Shown here: in pieces, positions 8,515 through 15,431 of the stretch | Layout of the letters: every line of letters starts with the position of its first letter | How positions within the stretch are numbered: position 1 is the first letter of the stretch | Source: Variovorax paradoxus | Lineage (GTDB): Bacteria; Pseudomonadota; Gammaproteobacteria; Burkholderiales; Burkholderiaceae_C | Assembly: GCF_024734665.1 (NCBI RefSeq) | Contig: NZ_CP102931.1 | Coordinates: forward strand, 1,672,001 to 1,736,000 | Reading direction: 5' to 3' | DNA length: 64,000 nucleotides | Notes under the pieces: model-generated | Seen by the model: the letters and a program-made list of their open reading frames with translations, nothing else | The model's database searches: none | What the model was told of the DNA's origin: nothing | Program-made: the position numbers and the translations under genes

Positions 8515-8583
8515 GATGAAAGGCCCGCCGCCGTCAGGCGTCTTTGCCGACGAGCGCAGATACGCGGTCCGTGTCAGCGTTCT

Positions 8584-9153
8584 TCATCTTCGGCCGCTCG
8601 GTCCAACCAGTGAAGAAAAATGCTTGCGAGGCTTGGGTCCGAATTCGGCATCATCCTGACTGAACATTGGACCAGCCGGCGCGCGGTGAGGTTGTAGCGG
8701 CGGCGAATTCACCACCGTTGTACTGCACACCATGTCCGTCACGGTCTGCCGCAGCGGGTGAAAAGACAGAAGGACCGTGTCGATGACAAGGGGAAGGAAG
8801 AGAAACATAGGCTGGCGAGTGAAGCCAGCTACTAGCCCTCCTGTCAAAAGCCAGAGCAGTCTTATGCTGGGTCTTGCTATGCGCTGCAGGGCGGAGAGTT
8901 CCGGACCAGACTTCAAAGAGATCACGGTGATGGAAGTGATCACTCGGCCAATTGCGTAGTTTCTATTGGAGAGTCCGACCCAGTGATATGCGACAAAGAG
9001 CAAGAGGGACACCGTCATCGTGATAGTGGCTGCGTATGAATGACCTTCTATGGCCACGGTCAAAACAAGTACCACCGCAAGCAGTATCAAGAAGTCGACG
9101 GCAAACGCAATCACGCGACGCTCCATCGAGGCTAGATGTGTCCGAACGGTCAT
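8584..9153 (-). CDS. RDD family membrane protein
   Basis: 189 residues from MTVRTHLASMERRVIAFAVD; the frame is open upstream to 9348 but that stretch is not protein-like. ERRVIAFAVDFLILLAVVLV is the RDD-domain start (Arg followed by Asp in the first membrane helix). Further helices are AATITMTVSLLLFVAYHWVG, IRLLWLLTGGLVAGFTR and PMFLFLPLVIDTVLLSFHPL. RDD proteins are small membrane proteins, some involved in ion homeostasis. A soluble Pro-rich tail follows. Placed in the array. Confidence 0.8.
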   Translation of the reverse strand: MTVRTHLASMERRVIAFAVDFLILLAVVLVLTVAIEGHSYAATITMTVSLLLFVAYHWVGLSNRNYAIGRVITSITVISLKSGPELSALQRIARPSIRLLWLLTGGLVAGFTRQPMFLFLPLVIDTVLLSFHPLRQTVTDMVCSTTVVNSPPLQPHRAPAGPMFSQDDAEFGPKPRKHFSSLVGPSGRR

Positions 9154-9226
9154 TGGAACGTGTTGCTCTTGGTGAGGGGAAATCGATGCCGTACGAGATT
9201 GATCTTGATGCTGGTCGTCTACTCGT

Positions 9227-9370
9227 GAATGACTGGTTTCGGGTGGATTCTGAGCGATCCTCGAACGACTGGTTCTGGCCGCATTCTGCCTTTCCTGGAC
9301 CGACGACAGCGAGCCCGGAGATCTTCGCTTCCCGCAAACGTTAGGCAAAAAAGTGGCCGGGAGTGCGGCC
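9227..9370 (+). repeat. Three successive repeat copies without a gene
   Basis: Copies at 9227-9252 (degenerate, GACTGGTTTCGGGTGGATTC), 9262-9290 (GACTGGTTCTGGCCGCATTC) and 9345-9370 (AGTGGCCGGGAGTGCGGCC) follow each other with no credible coding sequence between them. They may be units that lost their genes. Confidence 0.55.
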
Positions 9371-9371
9371 G

Positions 9372-9782
9372 CTACGTTCGCAGGTAGTGAAGCATGTACG
9401 TTGAGGGCTCAAATGCGCCGCTGTCCACCGCAAGCTGAAAACACTCGCGAAGTTCCTCTTTCGAGGTGAAGGTGTACTGGCTCAGGCGGTCACCTGCGAA
9501 GCGAGCAAGCCGCCAAAAGTCGAAACCATCTGTCTCGCCGTTCTGGCCGAAATCGAAATCCACCAATCCAGCCTCAAGCTCGACGCCGATGCCATATCCG
9601 TGCTTGATGTATGGCACACCGCCTGGCAGGACGCCGCTGTGCGGAAGGCCATTGCAAGCCCAGGCAACATTGCTTTCGGGCATCGCAACGCCTCCCTCCT
9701 TGAGGAGATTCACGGCTGCTGCAACCGCAGCCAGGAAGTCCTCGATGAGGCTACGAAGGCGTGAATCCATTTGGGTGTGCAT
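9372..9782 (-). CDS. DUF6896-like protein (array gene)
   Basis: 136 residues from MHTQMDSRLRSLIEDFLAAV. The middle reads SNVAWACNGLPHSGVLPGGV and IKHGYGIGVELEAGLVDFDF, then GETDGFDFWRLARFAG. This matches my memory of the DUF6896 family, which is scattered among small bacterial proteins of unknown function, often in polymorphic or immunity-gene neighbourhoods. Soluble, no signal. A repeat lies directly 3'. Family assignment moderate. Confidence 0.7.
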   Translation of the reverse strand: MHTQMDSRLRSLIEDFLAAVAAAVNLLKEGGVAMPESNVAWACNGLPHSGVLPGGVPYIKHGYGIGVELEAGLVDFDFGQNGETDGFDFWRLARFAGDRLSQYTFTSKEELRECFQLAVDSGAFEPSTYMLHYLRT

Positions 9783-9807
9783 TTGGCGGTATCAGAGGAT
9801 GGTACTG

Positions 9808-9840
9808 ACCGTCCGGTTCTGGCCGACTGTAGCCGGACGA
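9808..9840 (+). repeat. Array repeat, well-preserved hairpin copy
   Basis: TCCGGTTCTGGCCGACTGTA followed by GCCGGA: the arms TCCGGTT and AGCCGGA pair over seven positions (one G-T) around the GGCCGA core. The companion block GGCACAAAGGGCCCGG lies at about 9846-9863. Confidence 0.75.
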
Positions 9841-10045
9841 GCTGAAGGCACAAAGGGCCCGGAGCGACCTTCGGATCATGCGGGCTTCCACCATCAAACC
9901 GACATGGTGTCGAGCATTGCTGGCGCGACGGTCGATTCGCAAAGCATTTCGGCGTCGCCCCTGAAGACATCGGGCTCATGATGCACAGCTGAATTCCTAG
10001 CCGGTGGTCCAGCTTGGATATCTGCATCTTGATTTACAGTCCGGC

Positions 10046-10328
10046 ATGCTCTCGATCCCGCCCGTACTTGTGGCGATGTGCCTCGTTTTCGTGGCGTCCT
10101 TAGTCATCGAGCGCTTCCTCGGGCGCAGCCGAAGGGACTTCGAGAAACCGGGGTGGTACTGGGTTGCCGCCTCTGTGTTTTTTGCCGCTGATCGCGCTGA
10201 TCTACCTCTACGTGAGCGTTGACAGCCTGTACATCTACGGTCTCTACGGCGCCGCTGGTGGGGCGGCCAGTCTGGTTGCCCAGTGCATCTATGGACGGAA
10301 GATCAAGCCCGACGGGAGGCAGGGTTGA
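10046..10328 (+). pseudogene. Small membrane protein gene with a frameshift in a T run
   Basis: MLSIPPVLVAMCLVFVASLV opens a membrane segment followed by IERFLGRSRRDFEKPGWYWV. At the T6 run near 10178-10184 the frame breaks. One T fewer would continue as VFLPLIALIYLYVSVDSLYI and YGLYGAAGGAASLVAQCIYG, ending GRKIKPDGRQG and a TGA. The restored product has about 93 residues and three membrane segments. It is on the plus strand, opposite to its neighbours. Either a true lesion, slippage-prone expression or a sequencing error. Function unknown. Confidence 0.6.
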
Positions 10329-10379
10329 GGGGCCGCTCCTGGCCGGCTGTAGCCGCAGGGCCCAAGCTGACCTACACCT

Positions 10380-10733
10380 CTATGCTGGGAAGCGTGGCAG
10401 CTTGGCTTCCTCAACGGCCGCTCTGAACGCCGTGTCCCACGCAGCCCATTGCTCCGGTGACGCTTGACCCTCGACGGTTATGCCTGATGGCTCAAACGAC
10501 GCTTCAAAGCATGGATCACCAGAGGGATCGCAGAAGAAACCCATTGAGTCTGGCCGTGCTCCCGGTAATCCGAGAAGTAGCCTGCCCAGTGTTGCGACCT
10601 CAGCTTCCGTCAGGCGTCCCGTGTAGATGGTGTATGTCCCACCAATCTTCACGAACGGTCTTGTCGCCAGATCGTGCTCGCTCCAAGGCTGGAACCAACC
10701 TTCCAAGCCTTCGACATGGTCTTCAGCGGTCAT
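10380..10733 (-). CDS. Hypothetical protein (array gene)
   Basis: 117 residues from MTAEDHVEGLEGWFQPWSEH; the open frame upstream covers the next repeat and is not protein-like. It contains RPFVKIGGTYTIYTGRLTEA and DSMGFFCDPSGDPCFEASFE, and ends AWDTAFRAAVEEAKLPRFPA. Soluble and acidic. A repeat lies just 3' at 10331-10360 and another just 5' at 10750-10779. Function unknown. Confidence 0.65.
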   Translation of the reverse strand: MTAEDHVEGLEGWFQPWSEHDLATRPFVKIGGTYTIYTGRLTEAEVATLGRLLLGLPGARPDSMGFFCDPSGDPCFEASFEPSGITVEGQASPEQWAAWDTAFRAAVEEAKLPRFPA

Positions 10734-10771
10734 GGGTGCTTTTCTACTTAAGCTTCTGGCCGAGGGGGCGA

Positions 10772-10995
10772 CTATCGGCAGCGACATTCGGTGGGCCCGT
10801 CGCGGGAGCCGGTCATGGATTTGGGATAGACCGGCACCATCTGACCTTGCTTCCGTTGGGTCGCGCAGTACGTCTGACACCGTGCCTCCAGCCGCGAGCC
10901 GAGCCAACCGGAGCCATAGCCGACCAGCACACTCGTAACGCCGAAAACGACCACACGCCAAGCGCAATCAGTGCAGGCGAAATACGGCGTCTCAT
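10772..10995 (-). pseudogene. Small anchored Cys-rich protein gene with a likely frameshift
   Basis: The C-terminal part reads GYGSGWLGSRLEARCQTYCA and PVYPKSMTGSRDGPTECRC, a Cys pattern I associate with small exported proteins. In its own frame the N-terminus is a weak TTG start at 11005 without a hydrophobic segment. In the other frame, the ATG at 10995 gives MRRRISPALIALGVWSF, a good membrane start. One extra T in the TTTT run near 10943-10946 would join the two into a 74-residue protein. Probably a lesion or sequence error; the TTG-start reading of 77 residues is the alternative. Confidence 0.5.
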
Positions 10996-11029
10996 CGTTG
11001 GTCAAAGCTTCATTTTGGCAGGCAAGATG

Positions 11030-11060
11030 AATGTCGGGTTCTGGCCGACTGTAGCTTCAC
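11030..11060 (+). repeat. Array repeat
   Basis: GGGTTCTGGCCGACTGTAGC with the exact 13-base core GGCCGACTGTAGC, followed by GCGCAAAGGGCCCCGAG at about 11070. Lies 5' of a minus-strand gene and 5' of the reversed lipoprotein gene. Confidence 0.75.
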
Positions 11061-11140
11061 ACGCGGCTAGCGCAAAGGGCCCCGAGCAGTCTTACCGTGC
11101 TCTCGATTGGACAAGATAATGCCCTGATAGGGAGCCGCAT

Positions 11141-11749
11141 ATGCCGGATTACATGCTGTCAAAGCTTACGAGAACCATCGCGATCGTGGGATGTATCGGA
11201 CTTAGTGGGGGGTGCCAAAGTCCGGTGAAAGGGCTCACACCTACGGCCTCCGACGCAAAGGTTTTGGATGTGCTCATCCAACTTGCAAAGCGGGGGCCCC
11301 CCGCGTTGTGTAGTCCTCAAGCGATTGAGCAGGCTTTATTGGTGAGCATCGAAGCCTCACCGGTTCGTAGATCGGTAGTGGCGAATAGCACCAATGAAAG
11401 TCAAACGGCGGACATTTCTCCGAGACCGGGGCAATTGCTGTGGCAGCGCGGGCGCTACGAGCACTTTACGAGCCAGGCGCTCGACAGGTGCAGCGTGTGG
11501 TTACGAGTGAGTTGGCCTAGGCTTTGTGAAAACGTTTGGAGCCACATGGAAGCATCAACGAAAGATCCTGGACATCGCTGGCCTGCATATCATGGCGCAG
11601 CCCCAAGTCCGTGGCGAATCTGGAGATTTGCTCCTGATGGGAGCCCTCCGAATCTTCCATATAGCGAATGGAGCATGCTTCAGCTTCATCCCAGGCCGGA
11701 CCCGGACGGTGCGTGCATTGCGGAAGTGGAGCTGAGATCTCGTTCATGA
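11141..11749 (+). CDS. Hypothetical lipoprotein, opposite in direction to its neighbours
   Basis: 202 residues from MPDYMLSKLTRTIAIVGCIG; the lipobox is LSGGC, so the mature protein begins at Cys25 and is lipid-anchored. AGGGAG lies seven bases before the ATG. The mature part has no named motif; it contains RPGQLLWQRGRYEHFTSQAL and WRIWRFAPDGSPPNLPYSEW. It lies on the plus strand inside the minus-strand half of the array, so it needs its own promoter. Exported location is well supported; function unknown. Confidence 0.7.
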   Translation: MPDYMLSKLTRTIAIVGCIGLSGGCQSPVKGLTPTASDAKVLDVLIQLAKRGPPALCSPQAIEQALLVSIEASPVRRSVVANSTNESQTADISPRPGQLLWQRGRYEHFTSQALDRCSVWLRVSWPRLCENVWSHMEASTKDPGHRWPAYHGAAPSPWRIWRFAPDGSPPNLPYSEWSMLQLHPRPDPDGACIAEVELRSRS

Positions 11750-11807
11750 GAATTGGCGGTTGGCTACTGTCGATGATCAAGGTCCGTTCTTGGCCGAACG
11801 TTGCCTG

Positions 11808-12161
11808 TCAACGAAGAGAGGAAGTAGGCCCGCGGCGAACGCAATCGTAAGGTAAGGCTAGAAGATGTTGAATCGCATCGGCGATGGTCCACTGCTCGAA
11901 GCCAGGGGTGGCGATGGACCCATCGGGTGCGACCGCTGAAACGTTGAACCCATCTTCAACGTCTTCGTAGTAAATAGCCATTTCTTCAAGCTGTGCCACG
12001 ATAAATACTGATTCACTCACACCGTCACGTATGACCGACACGGCCCGAAACGGGACGCGAAGACGGGCAAATTGTTGGGCGTGTTCTGGTGAACACTCGG
12101 TGAGCTGAGCGGACACCAACTCCTCCAGCTCGTCACGAGAAATCGGAATCCAGCGGTTCAT
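11808..12161 (-). CDS. Hypothetical protein (array gene)
   Basis: 117 residues from MNRWIPISRDELEELVSAQL; a start seven codons earlier (MNPHSKT) is possible. It contains RLRVPFRAVSVIRDGVSESV and AQLEEMAIYYEDVEDGFNVS, and ends with a basic tail. The N-terminal MxxWIPISxDELxxLV pattern recurs in small unknown proteins, some in contact-dependent toxin neighbourhoods, but I cannot name the family. The repeat at 11781-11806 is immediately 3'. Confidence 0.65.
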   Translation of the reverse strand: MNRWIPISRDELEELVSAQLTECSPEHAQQFARLRVPFRAVSVIRDGVSESVFIVAQLEEMAIYYEDVEDGFNVSAVAPDGSIATPGFEQWTIADAIQHLLALPYDCVRRGPTSSLR

Positions 12162-12202
12162 GGTTTTTGAATGAGGGTTCATGAAGGATTCTGATGGCCC
12201 GG

Positions 12203-12236
12203 CGAACGGCCGGTTCTGGCCGACTGTAGCCCGCCG
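12203..12236 (+). repeat. Array repeat
   Basis: CGGTTCTGGCCGACTGTAGC with exact core GGCCGACTGTAGC, preceded by GCGAACGGC and followed by CAGCGCAAAACAGCC. Located 3' of the YceK/YidQ-like gene. Confidence 0.75.
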
Positions 12237-12298
12237 AAGTGCCAGCGCAAAACAGCCGTTGCCCTCAGTTGCCACGTTCGTCCATAGGCCTGCGTGGC

Positions 12299-12532
12299 CT
12301 AAGGCTCCTTGGTTGAACCATTGAGCAAAGCCTTGGGAAGCGTGATTGGTAACAGCAATGTGTCGGCAAAAAATGAGAAAGGAACATCCAACTGGGTCGC
12401 GTGGCCTTGAGCAGACGCTTTGGTGCCTGAGTACGGTGCAAGTCTTGCGCACCCTTTGCCGTCTTCCACCGCGGTACACAGGGTTCCGCAGCCAGCCAGC
12501 AGCCAACAGGCAGGCACGAGCATCATGTTCAC
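12299..12532 (-). CDS. YceK/YidQ (DUF1375) family lipoprotein
   Basis: 77 residues. MLVPACWLLAGCGTLCTAV carries the lipobox LLAGC. The mature part has the family signatures RLAPYSGTKASAQ and LDVPFSFFADTLLLPITLPK. These are small lipid-anchored proteins found across proteobacteria, function unknown. The start may be the GTG at 12532 or an ATG at 12526/12523; AAGGTG overlaps the GTG and favours an ATG. Lies between array repeats. Confidence 0.82.
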   Translation of the reverse strand: MNMMLVPACWLLAGCGTLCTAVEDGKGCARLAPYSGTKASAQGHATQLDVPFSFFADTLLLPITLPKALLNGSTKEP

Positions 12533-12578
12533 CTTGGCACAACAGGTTGAAGTTCCGCTTCTGGCCGGAGGCCGCCTT

Positions 12579-12788
12579 CTAGATATCGCGGCTGGGGAAG
12601 GCTTCTTCCAGCTGAGAAGCTAGTTTGGCCTGATGTCCATCGAGTGAGTCCGAAGCGCCGGTGCTCTGCAACCACAGTTCCTTCGCTTCAGGCAACGACA
12701 ACCCGAAGCTCTCGCGAACCGCTCGAATCGCAGAAATTGGATCCCCCGTAGATGCAAGGACCTGTTCGAAATGCTGCGCCGCATTCAT
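12579..12788 (-). CDS. Small protein with L7/L12-like helical motif
   Basis: 69 residues from MNAAQHFEQVLASTGDPISA, with AGGAG six bases before the ATG. The segment IRAVRESFGLSLPEAKELWL has the same IxxVRxxxGLxLxEAKxLV pattern as the C-terminal domain of ribosomal protein L7/L12, which is a factor-binding surface; such short stand-alone copies occur in accessory gene sets. The role is unknown. Repeat 3' at 12549-12576. Confidence 0.75.
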   Translation of the reverse strand: MNAAQHFEQVLASTGDPISAIRAVRESFGLSLPEAKELWLQSTGASDSLDGHQAKLASQLEEAFPSRDI

Positions 12789-12860
12789 CGGTAGCTCCTG
12801 TGATCGATCAACTTAGCTCCACTGTAGCTGCACGGGTGACAACCTTGCTGCGTACGCGCG

Positions 12861-12884
12861 AACGCCCGCTATCGGGCGTTTTGG
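12861..12884 (+). terminator. Rho-independent terminator-like hairpin
   Basis: AACGCCCG (12861-12868), loop CTAT, CGGGCGTT (12873-12880), then TT: an eight-pair perfect stem with a T-run on the plus strand. No plus-strand gene ends here, so it may be a residue of an earlier cassette or act weakly for the minus strand. Confidence 0.55.
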
Positions 12885-12894
12885 GCCTGCTCGT

Positions 12895-12931
12895 CGAATG
12901 ACGGGTCATGGTGGCCGACTGTAGCCGGTCG
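12895..12931 (+). repeat. Array repeat
   Basis: GGTGGCCGACTGTAGCCGGT with exact core GGCCGACTGTAGC and the companion GAGGGGCCCGAAG; located 3' of the minus-strand gene ending at 12966. Confidence 0.75.
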
Positions 12932-12965
12932 CGGAGGGGCCCGAAGTAGGCTTTGCAAGCGACTC

Positions 12966-13166
12966 CTACGCCCTCGGCACTAGCGCCATGTGGACCGCAT
13001 TCCAGAACGCAGCAGCCTCGGCATCGCCCGCTTCCTTGGCTCGCTCAGACAGGCACAGTGCATATCTGTGTGCATCCTGCCCGTGGCGAAGCACCAGTTC
13101 GTGTGACTCTCGGCCTACTTTGACGTAGTCCACTATTGCGGACGCTGGGTAATTTTCTGCCGTCAT
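12966..13166 (-). CDS. Hypothetical small helical protein (array gene)
   Basis: 66 residues from MTAENYPASAIVDYVKVGRE; mostly helical (HGQDAHRYALCLSERAKEAG) and ends AAAFWNAVHMALVPRA. The FWxxVxxxLxPR ending is one I have seen in other short accessory proteins. No signal or membrane segment. Function unknown. Confidence 0.65.
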   Translation of the reverse strand: MTAENYPASAIVDYVKVGRESHELVLRHGQDAHRYALCLSERAKEAGDAEAAAFWNAVHMALVPRA

Positions 13167-13196
13167 GACGAAGGTCTGGTTGTGGCGGCGGCCATC

Positions 13197-13628
13197 CTAG
13201 CTGCCCAAGGCCACCCGATCTACACGTCCGGCGTCTAAGGTCTTGCCAATGATCTTCGTGGCCAGCGCAGCAACCCGAAGGGACGGCGGCAATTGGTCAA
13301 CTGTCAGAGGACTGACAGGTCGGCAAACCATTTCGTACGCGGACGTTGCCTGGACGGAAGTCTTGTGCACATCCGTCCAGTCGAACGAAAAAAATCCTCG
13401 CTCAGCCAACGCCACGAAATCGTCGGGTCGGGGATAGGGAATTTTCAACTCGACTGCACACACAACCGACAACATCAGTGCCCGTTCTTCCGCGTTGTGA
13501 ATCCAAGGCCGTGCAGACCAGGGGATAGGGCCATCACCGCCAGTCGCAAACATGCCGACTTGCTGCAGCGAATCAGACGCTATCCAGAAAATATCGAATC
13601 CTTCAGATGAAGGCGTGTCAGGTTGCAT
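13197..13628 (-). CDS. Hypothetical protein (array gene)
   Basis: 143 residues from MQPDTPSSEGFDIFWIASDS. It contains RALMLSVVCAVELKIPYPRP and ALAERGFFSFDWTDVHKTSV, with a hydrophobic but not membrane-spanning N-terminal strand. Repeat copies lie 3' (13169-13196) and 5' (13648-13675). I cannot name the family. Confidence 0.68.
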   Translation of the reverse strand: MQPDTPSSEGFDIFWIASDSLQQVGMFATGGDGPIPWSARPWIHNAEERALMLSVVCAVELKIPYPRPDDFVALAERGFFSFDWTDVHKTSVQATSAYEMVCRPVSPLTVDQLPPSLRVAALATKIIGKTLDAGRVDRVALGS

Positions 13629-13670
13629 GATGAGACCGTACTTGGATTTCCGCTTTTGGCCGAATCTGAA

Positions 13671-14075
13671 CTACCGGTCGCCCACTACTTGATTCCGATA
13701 GCCGGTCCATTTCTCAAGGCCTGCACCTGGGTTTGACGTCCTCTCCAAGAACACCCCATTGCTGCAATCCAAGGCTTGCCAGCCTCCGGACCGGCACATG
13801 GCAACGATGGCAGGAACGACCTCGCTGGAGGCGCGAATATGCATCATGAATCCAGTGCTCGGCTCATCTTTCCCCATGTTGAACTCGATAGAGCCATAGC
13901 TCGACTGCCAAATTCCCCAGGAAATGTCGGCCCAGTCGACGTCTGGGAAGAATCGACCTATCGAGGCACGGACCTCGGCGCGGCTTCCCAGAGCCACACA
14001 GCTCTCGCTGTCGGGAATCTCACTGACAGACTCGTACTCTTTGCCGAACCGCTGAATGGTGACGTCCCAACTCAT
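13671..14075 (-). CDS. Hypothetical protein of a recurrent accessory family
   Basis: 134 residues from MSWDVTIQRFGKEYESVSEI; GAGGGG lies seven bases upstream, which favours this start over the ATG at 14090. It contains FFPDVDWADISWGIWQSSYG, IEFNMGKDEPSTGFMMHIRA and MCRSGGWQALDCSNGVFLER. Proteins starting MSWDVxIxxF with this W-rich centre are common in accessory gene sets, some beside toxin genes. Function unknown. The stop abuts the repeat at 13648-13675. Confidence 0.72.
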   Translation of the reverse strand: MSWDVTIQRFGKEYESVSEIPDSESCVALGSRAEVRASIGRFFPDVDWADISWGIWQSSYGSIEFNMGKDEPSTGFMMHIRASSEVVPAIVAMCRSGGWQALDCSNGVFLERTSNPGAGLEKWTGYRNQVVGDR

Positions 14076-14198
14076 CGAATATCCCCTCAAAATGCCAAAA
14101 CAGATCGATTACTGTCATTAGTCGACTCAGGGCCGCTCCGCTGAGACAAACGAGAGGTGACCTCGAAGGACCGGTGTTGGCCGCTTGCCGTCCGTTGC

Positions 14199-14471
14199 TC
14201 AAACATCGCCTTCAAGGACCGCAATGTACGGCAGGACTGCCGGATGCGCCTGCACCCACTGCTCGCCCAAGAACGCCGATACGGAACCCGAACCGATGAC
14301 GCTCACGATTGCCCCGAACTTGGATGCGGCCTGCAGAAGTTCGTGGGCCGCATGCATCACGTTCTCGCTCTCAGCCGACTGCGGCTCGCCAGCTTCGTTG
14401 CCCCACTCCTTTTGAATCGCCGCAATCAGCTTGCCAGCCGCGGCCTCGAGAGGTGTTCGTGAACGTGTCAT
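14199..14471 (-). CDS. Hypothetical helical protein (array gene)
   Basis: 90 residues from MTRSRTPLEAAAGKLIAAIQ. It has two helical halves (MHAAHELLQAASKFGAIVSV and VSAFLGEQWVQAHPAVLPYI). The MHAAHELLQAA pattern recurs in accessory small proteins. No signal or membrane segment. Repeat 3' at 14164-14191 and 5' at 14493-14530. Function unknown. Confidence 0.68.
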   Translation of the reverse strand: MTRSRTPLEAAAGKLIAAIQKEWGNEAGEPQSAESENVMHAAHELLQAASKFGAIVSVIGSGSVSAFLGEQWVQAHPAVLPYIAVLEGDV

Positions 14472-14492
14472 AGGCGCAAATCTAACCCGCTG

Positions 14493-14530
14493 GCGAACGA
14501 CTGGTTGTGGCCGGCTGTAGCTGGTCGCAC
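14493..14530 (+). repeat. Array repeat, compensatory hairpin
   Basis: GACTGGTTGTGGCCGGCTGT followed by AGCTGGTC: arms GACTGGTT and AGCTGGTC differ from other copies yet still pair through G-T wobbles, suggesting structure is conserved. Confidence 0.7.
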
Positions 14531-14589
14531 TGCCGGCGAAAAGGCCCTTAGCCGATTCTTGCCGCGACCGTACTGAACCAAGTCGGAAA

Positions 14590-15015
14590 TCAAGCACGCG
14601 CCACCAGAACTTGAAGCATCTTGGTAAGGCCGGTATCTGCCGAACTATAGGGATAGTCGAAGTACTCGATCTGCAGCCACTGAGCTTCCTGGCCCGGATG
14701 CACGTACTTCTCAAAATCGTCCACAAGCAACACCTGGTGCGGTTGCACGCCGGGCACAAATCGGAGGTCCTTTGTCTCCCCGTTCCATGTGACGTACTCG
14801 ACATCCGCAAACCAATCGGGTGCGACCTTTTCGTCCACCAGCAAGCGCGCGATCCTTCTGAATCGATCTTCCTTGACGGTGGTGAACATGACGATGCGGG
14901 GGAAAATTTCAGCGCAACGCGTCAGGAAGTTTGCCAGACCCGGTCGAGGGATCTGGCTCATCGCATTCGAGATCAAGGTGCCTTCGAGATCGAGGGCGAG
15001 GACGTAGCTGGTCAT
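14590..15015 (-). CDS. HAD-superfamily (NIF/CTD-phosphatase-like) protein
   Basis: 141 residues from MTSYVLALDLEGTLISNAMS. HAD motif I is ALDLEGTL, motif II is FTTVKED, and the C-terminal acidic motif is VLLVDDFEKYV. The layout resembles small NLI-interacting-factor-type phosphatases, which act on phosphoproteins or small phosphates. The second acidic residue of motif I is Glu within DLEGT, so catalytic activity is uncertain. Soluble. Its 3' repeat copy is 14493-14530. Confidence 0.78.
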   Translation of the reverse strand: MTSYVLALDLEGTLISNAMSQIPRPGLANFLTRCAEIFPRIVMFTTVKEDRFRRIARLLVDEKVAPDWFADVEYVTWNGETKDLRFVPGVQPHQVLLVDDFEKYVHPGQEAQWLQIEYFDYPYSSADTGLTKMLQVLVARA

Positions 15016-15103
15016 GAACAGATGTGGCTCGATTGGTAAGAGTCCGCTTCCGGCCGAATTCTGCCTCGCCTGCGGCACTACGGTTGCTCGAAGCCAAACG
15101 CAC

Positions 15104-15391
15104 TCAGAGTTGGCGGACGTCTTCCGCTGCAGGTTCAGTTGGCCCTGCAGCCACGCAGACTCCGGCCAGCCCCGCCACGTGCAGAGACTCGACCACTGAG
15201 GCTCGAAACCAGTTGAATTGCTCCTGGTCATGCAGGTCGATCTCTTCAGGGTCATCTGGCATCAGCAGCGCACAAGTTGGCCCGGCGTGCGATACGAAGC
15301 CTAGATCGACCAACCACGATGACGCGAAGCCAATCAGGCTTTCAACGCTCTCGTGATTAGTGATCTTGAGTGCAATCTCGCCCTTATTCAT
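15104..15391 (-). CDS. Hypothetical protein (array gene)
   Basis: 95 residues from MNKGEIALKITNHESVESLI. It contains FASSWLVDLGFVSHAGPTCA and EEIDLHDQEQFNWFRASVVE. Soluble, acidic, no named motif. The repeat copy 15041-15066 is 3', and the IS-split copy is 5'. Function unknown. Confidence 0.6.
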   Translation of the reverse strand: MNKGEIALKITNHESVESLIGFASSWLVDLGFVSHAGPTCALLMPDDPEEIDLHDQEQFNWFRASVVESLHVAGLAGVCVAAGPTEPAAEDVRQL

Positions 15392-15431
15392 TTAAGTTGA
15401 GTCTCTGGCATGAGTGACGGCTATTGGCCGA

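Noticed and set aside
9338..9348. GTTAGGC as a possible attC R' box of a classical integron
   Set aside because: It matches GTTRRRY but occurs once, without a paired RYYYAAC, and is not seen at the other repeats.
12861..12884. Terminator as evidence of a plus-strand gene upstream
   Set aside because: No plus-strand gene ends before it; the hairpin is kept as a feature but no gene is claimed.
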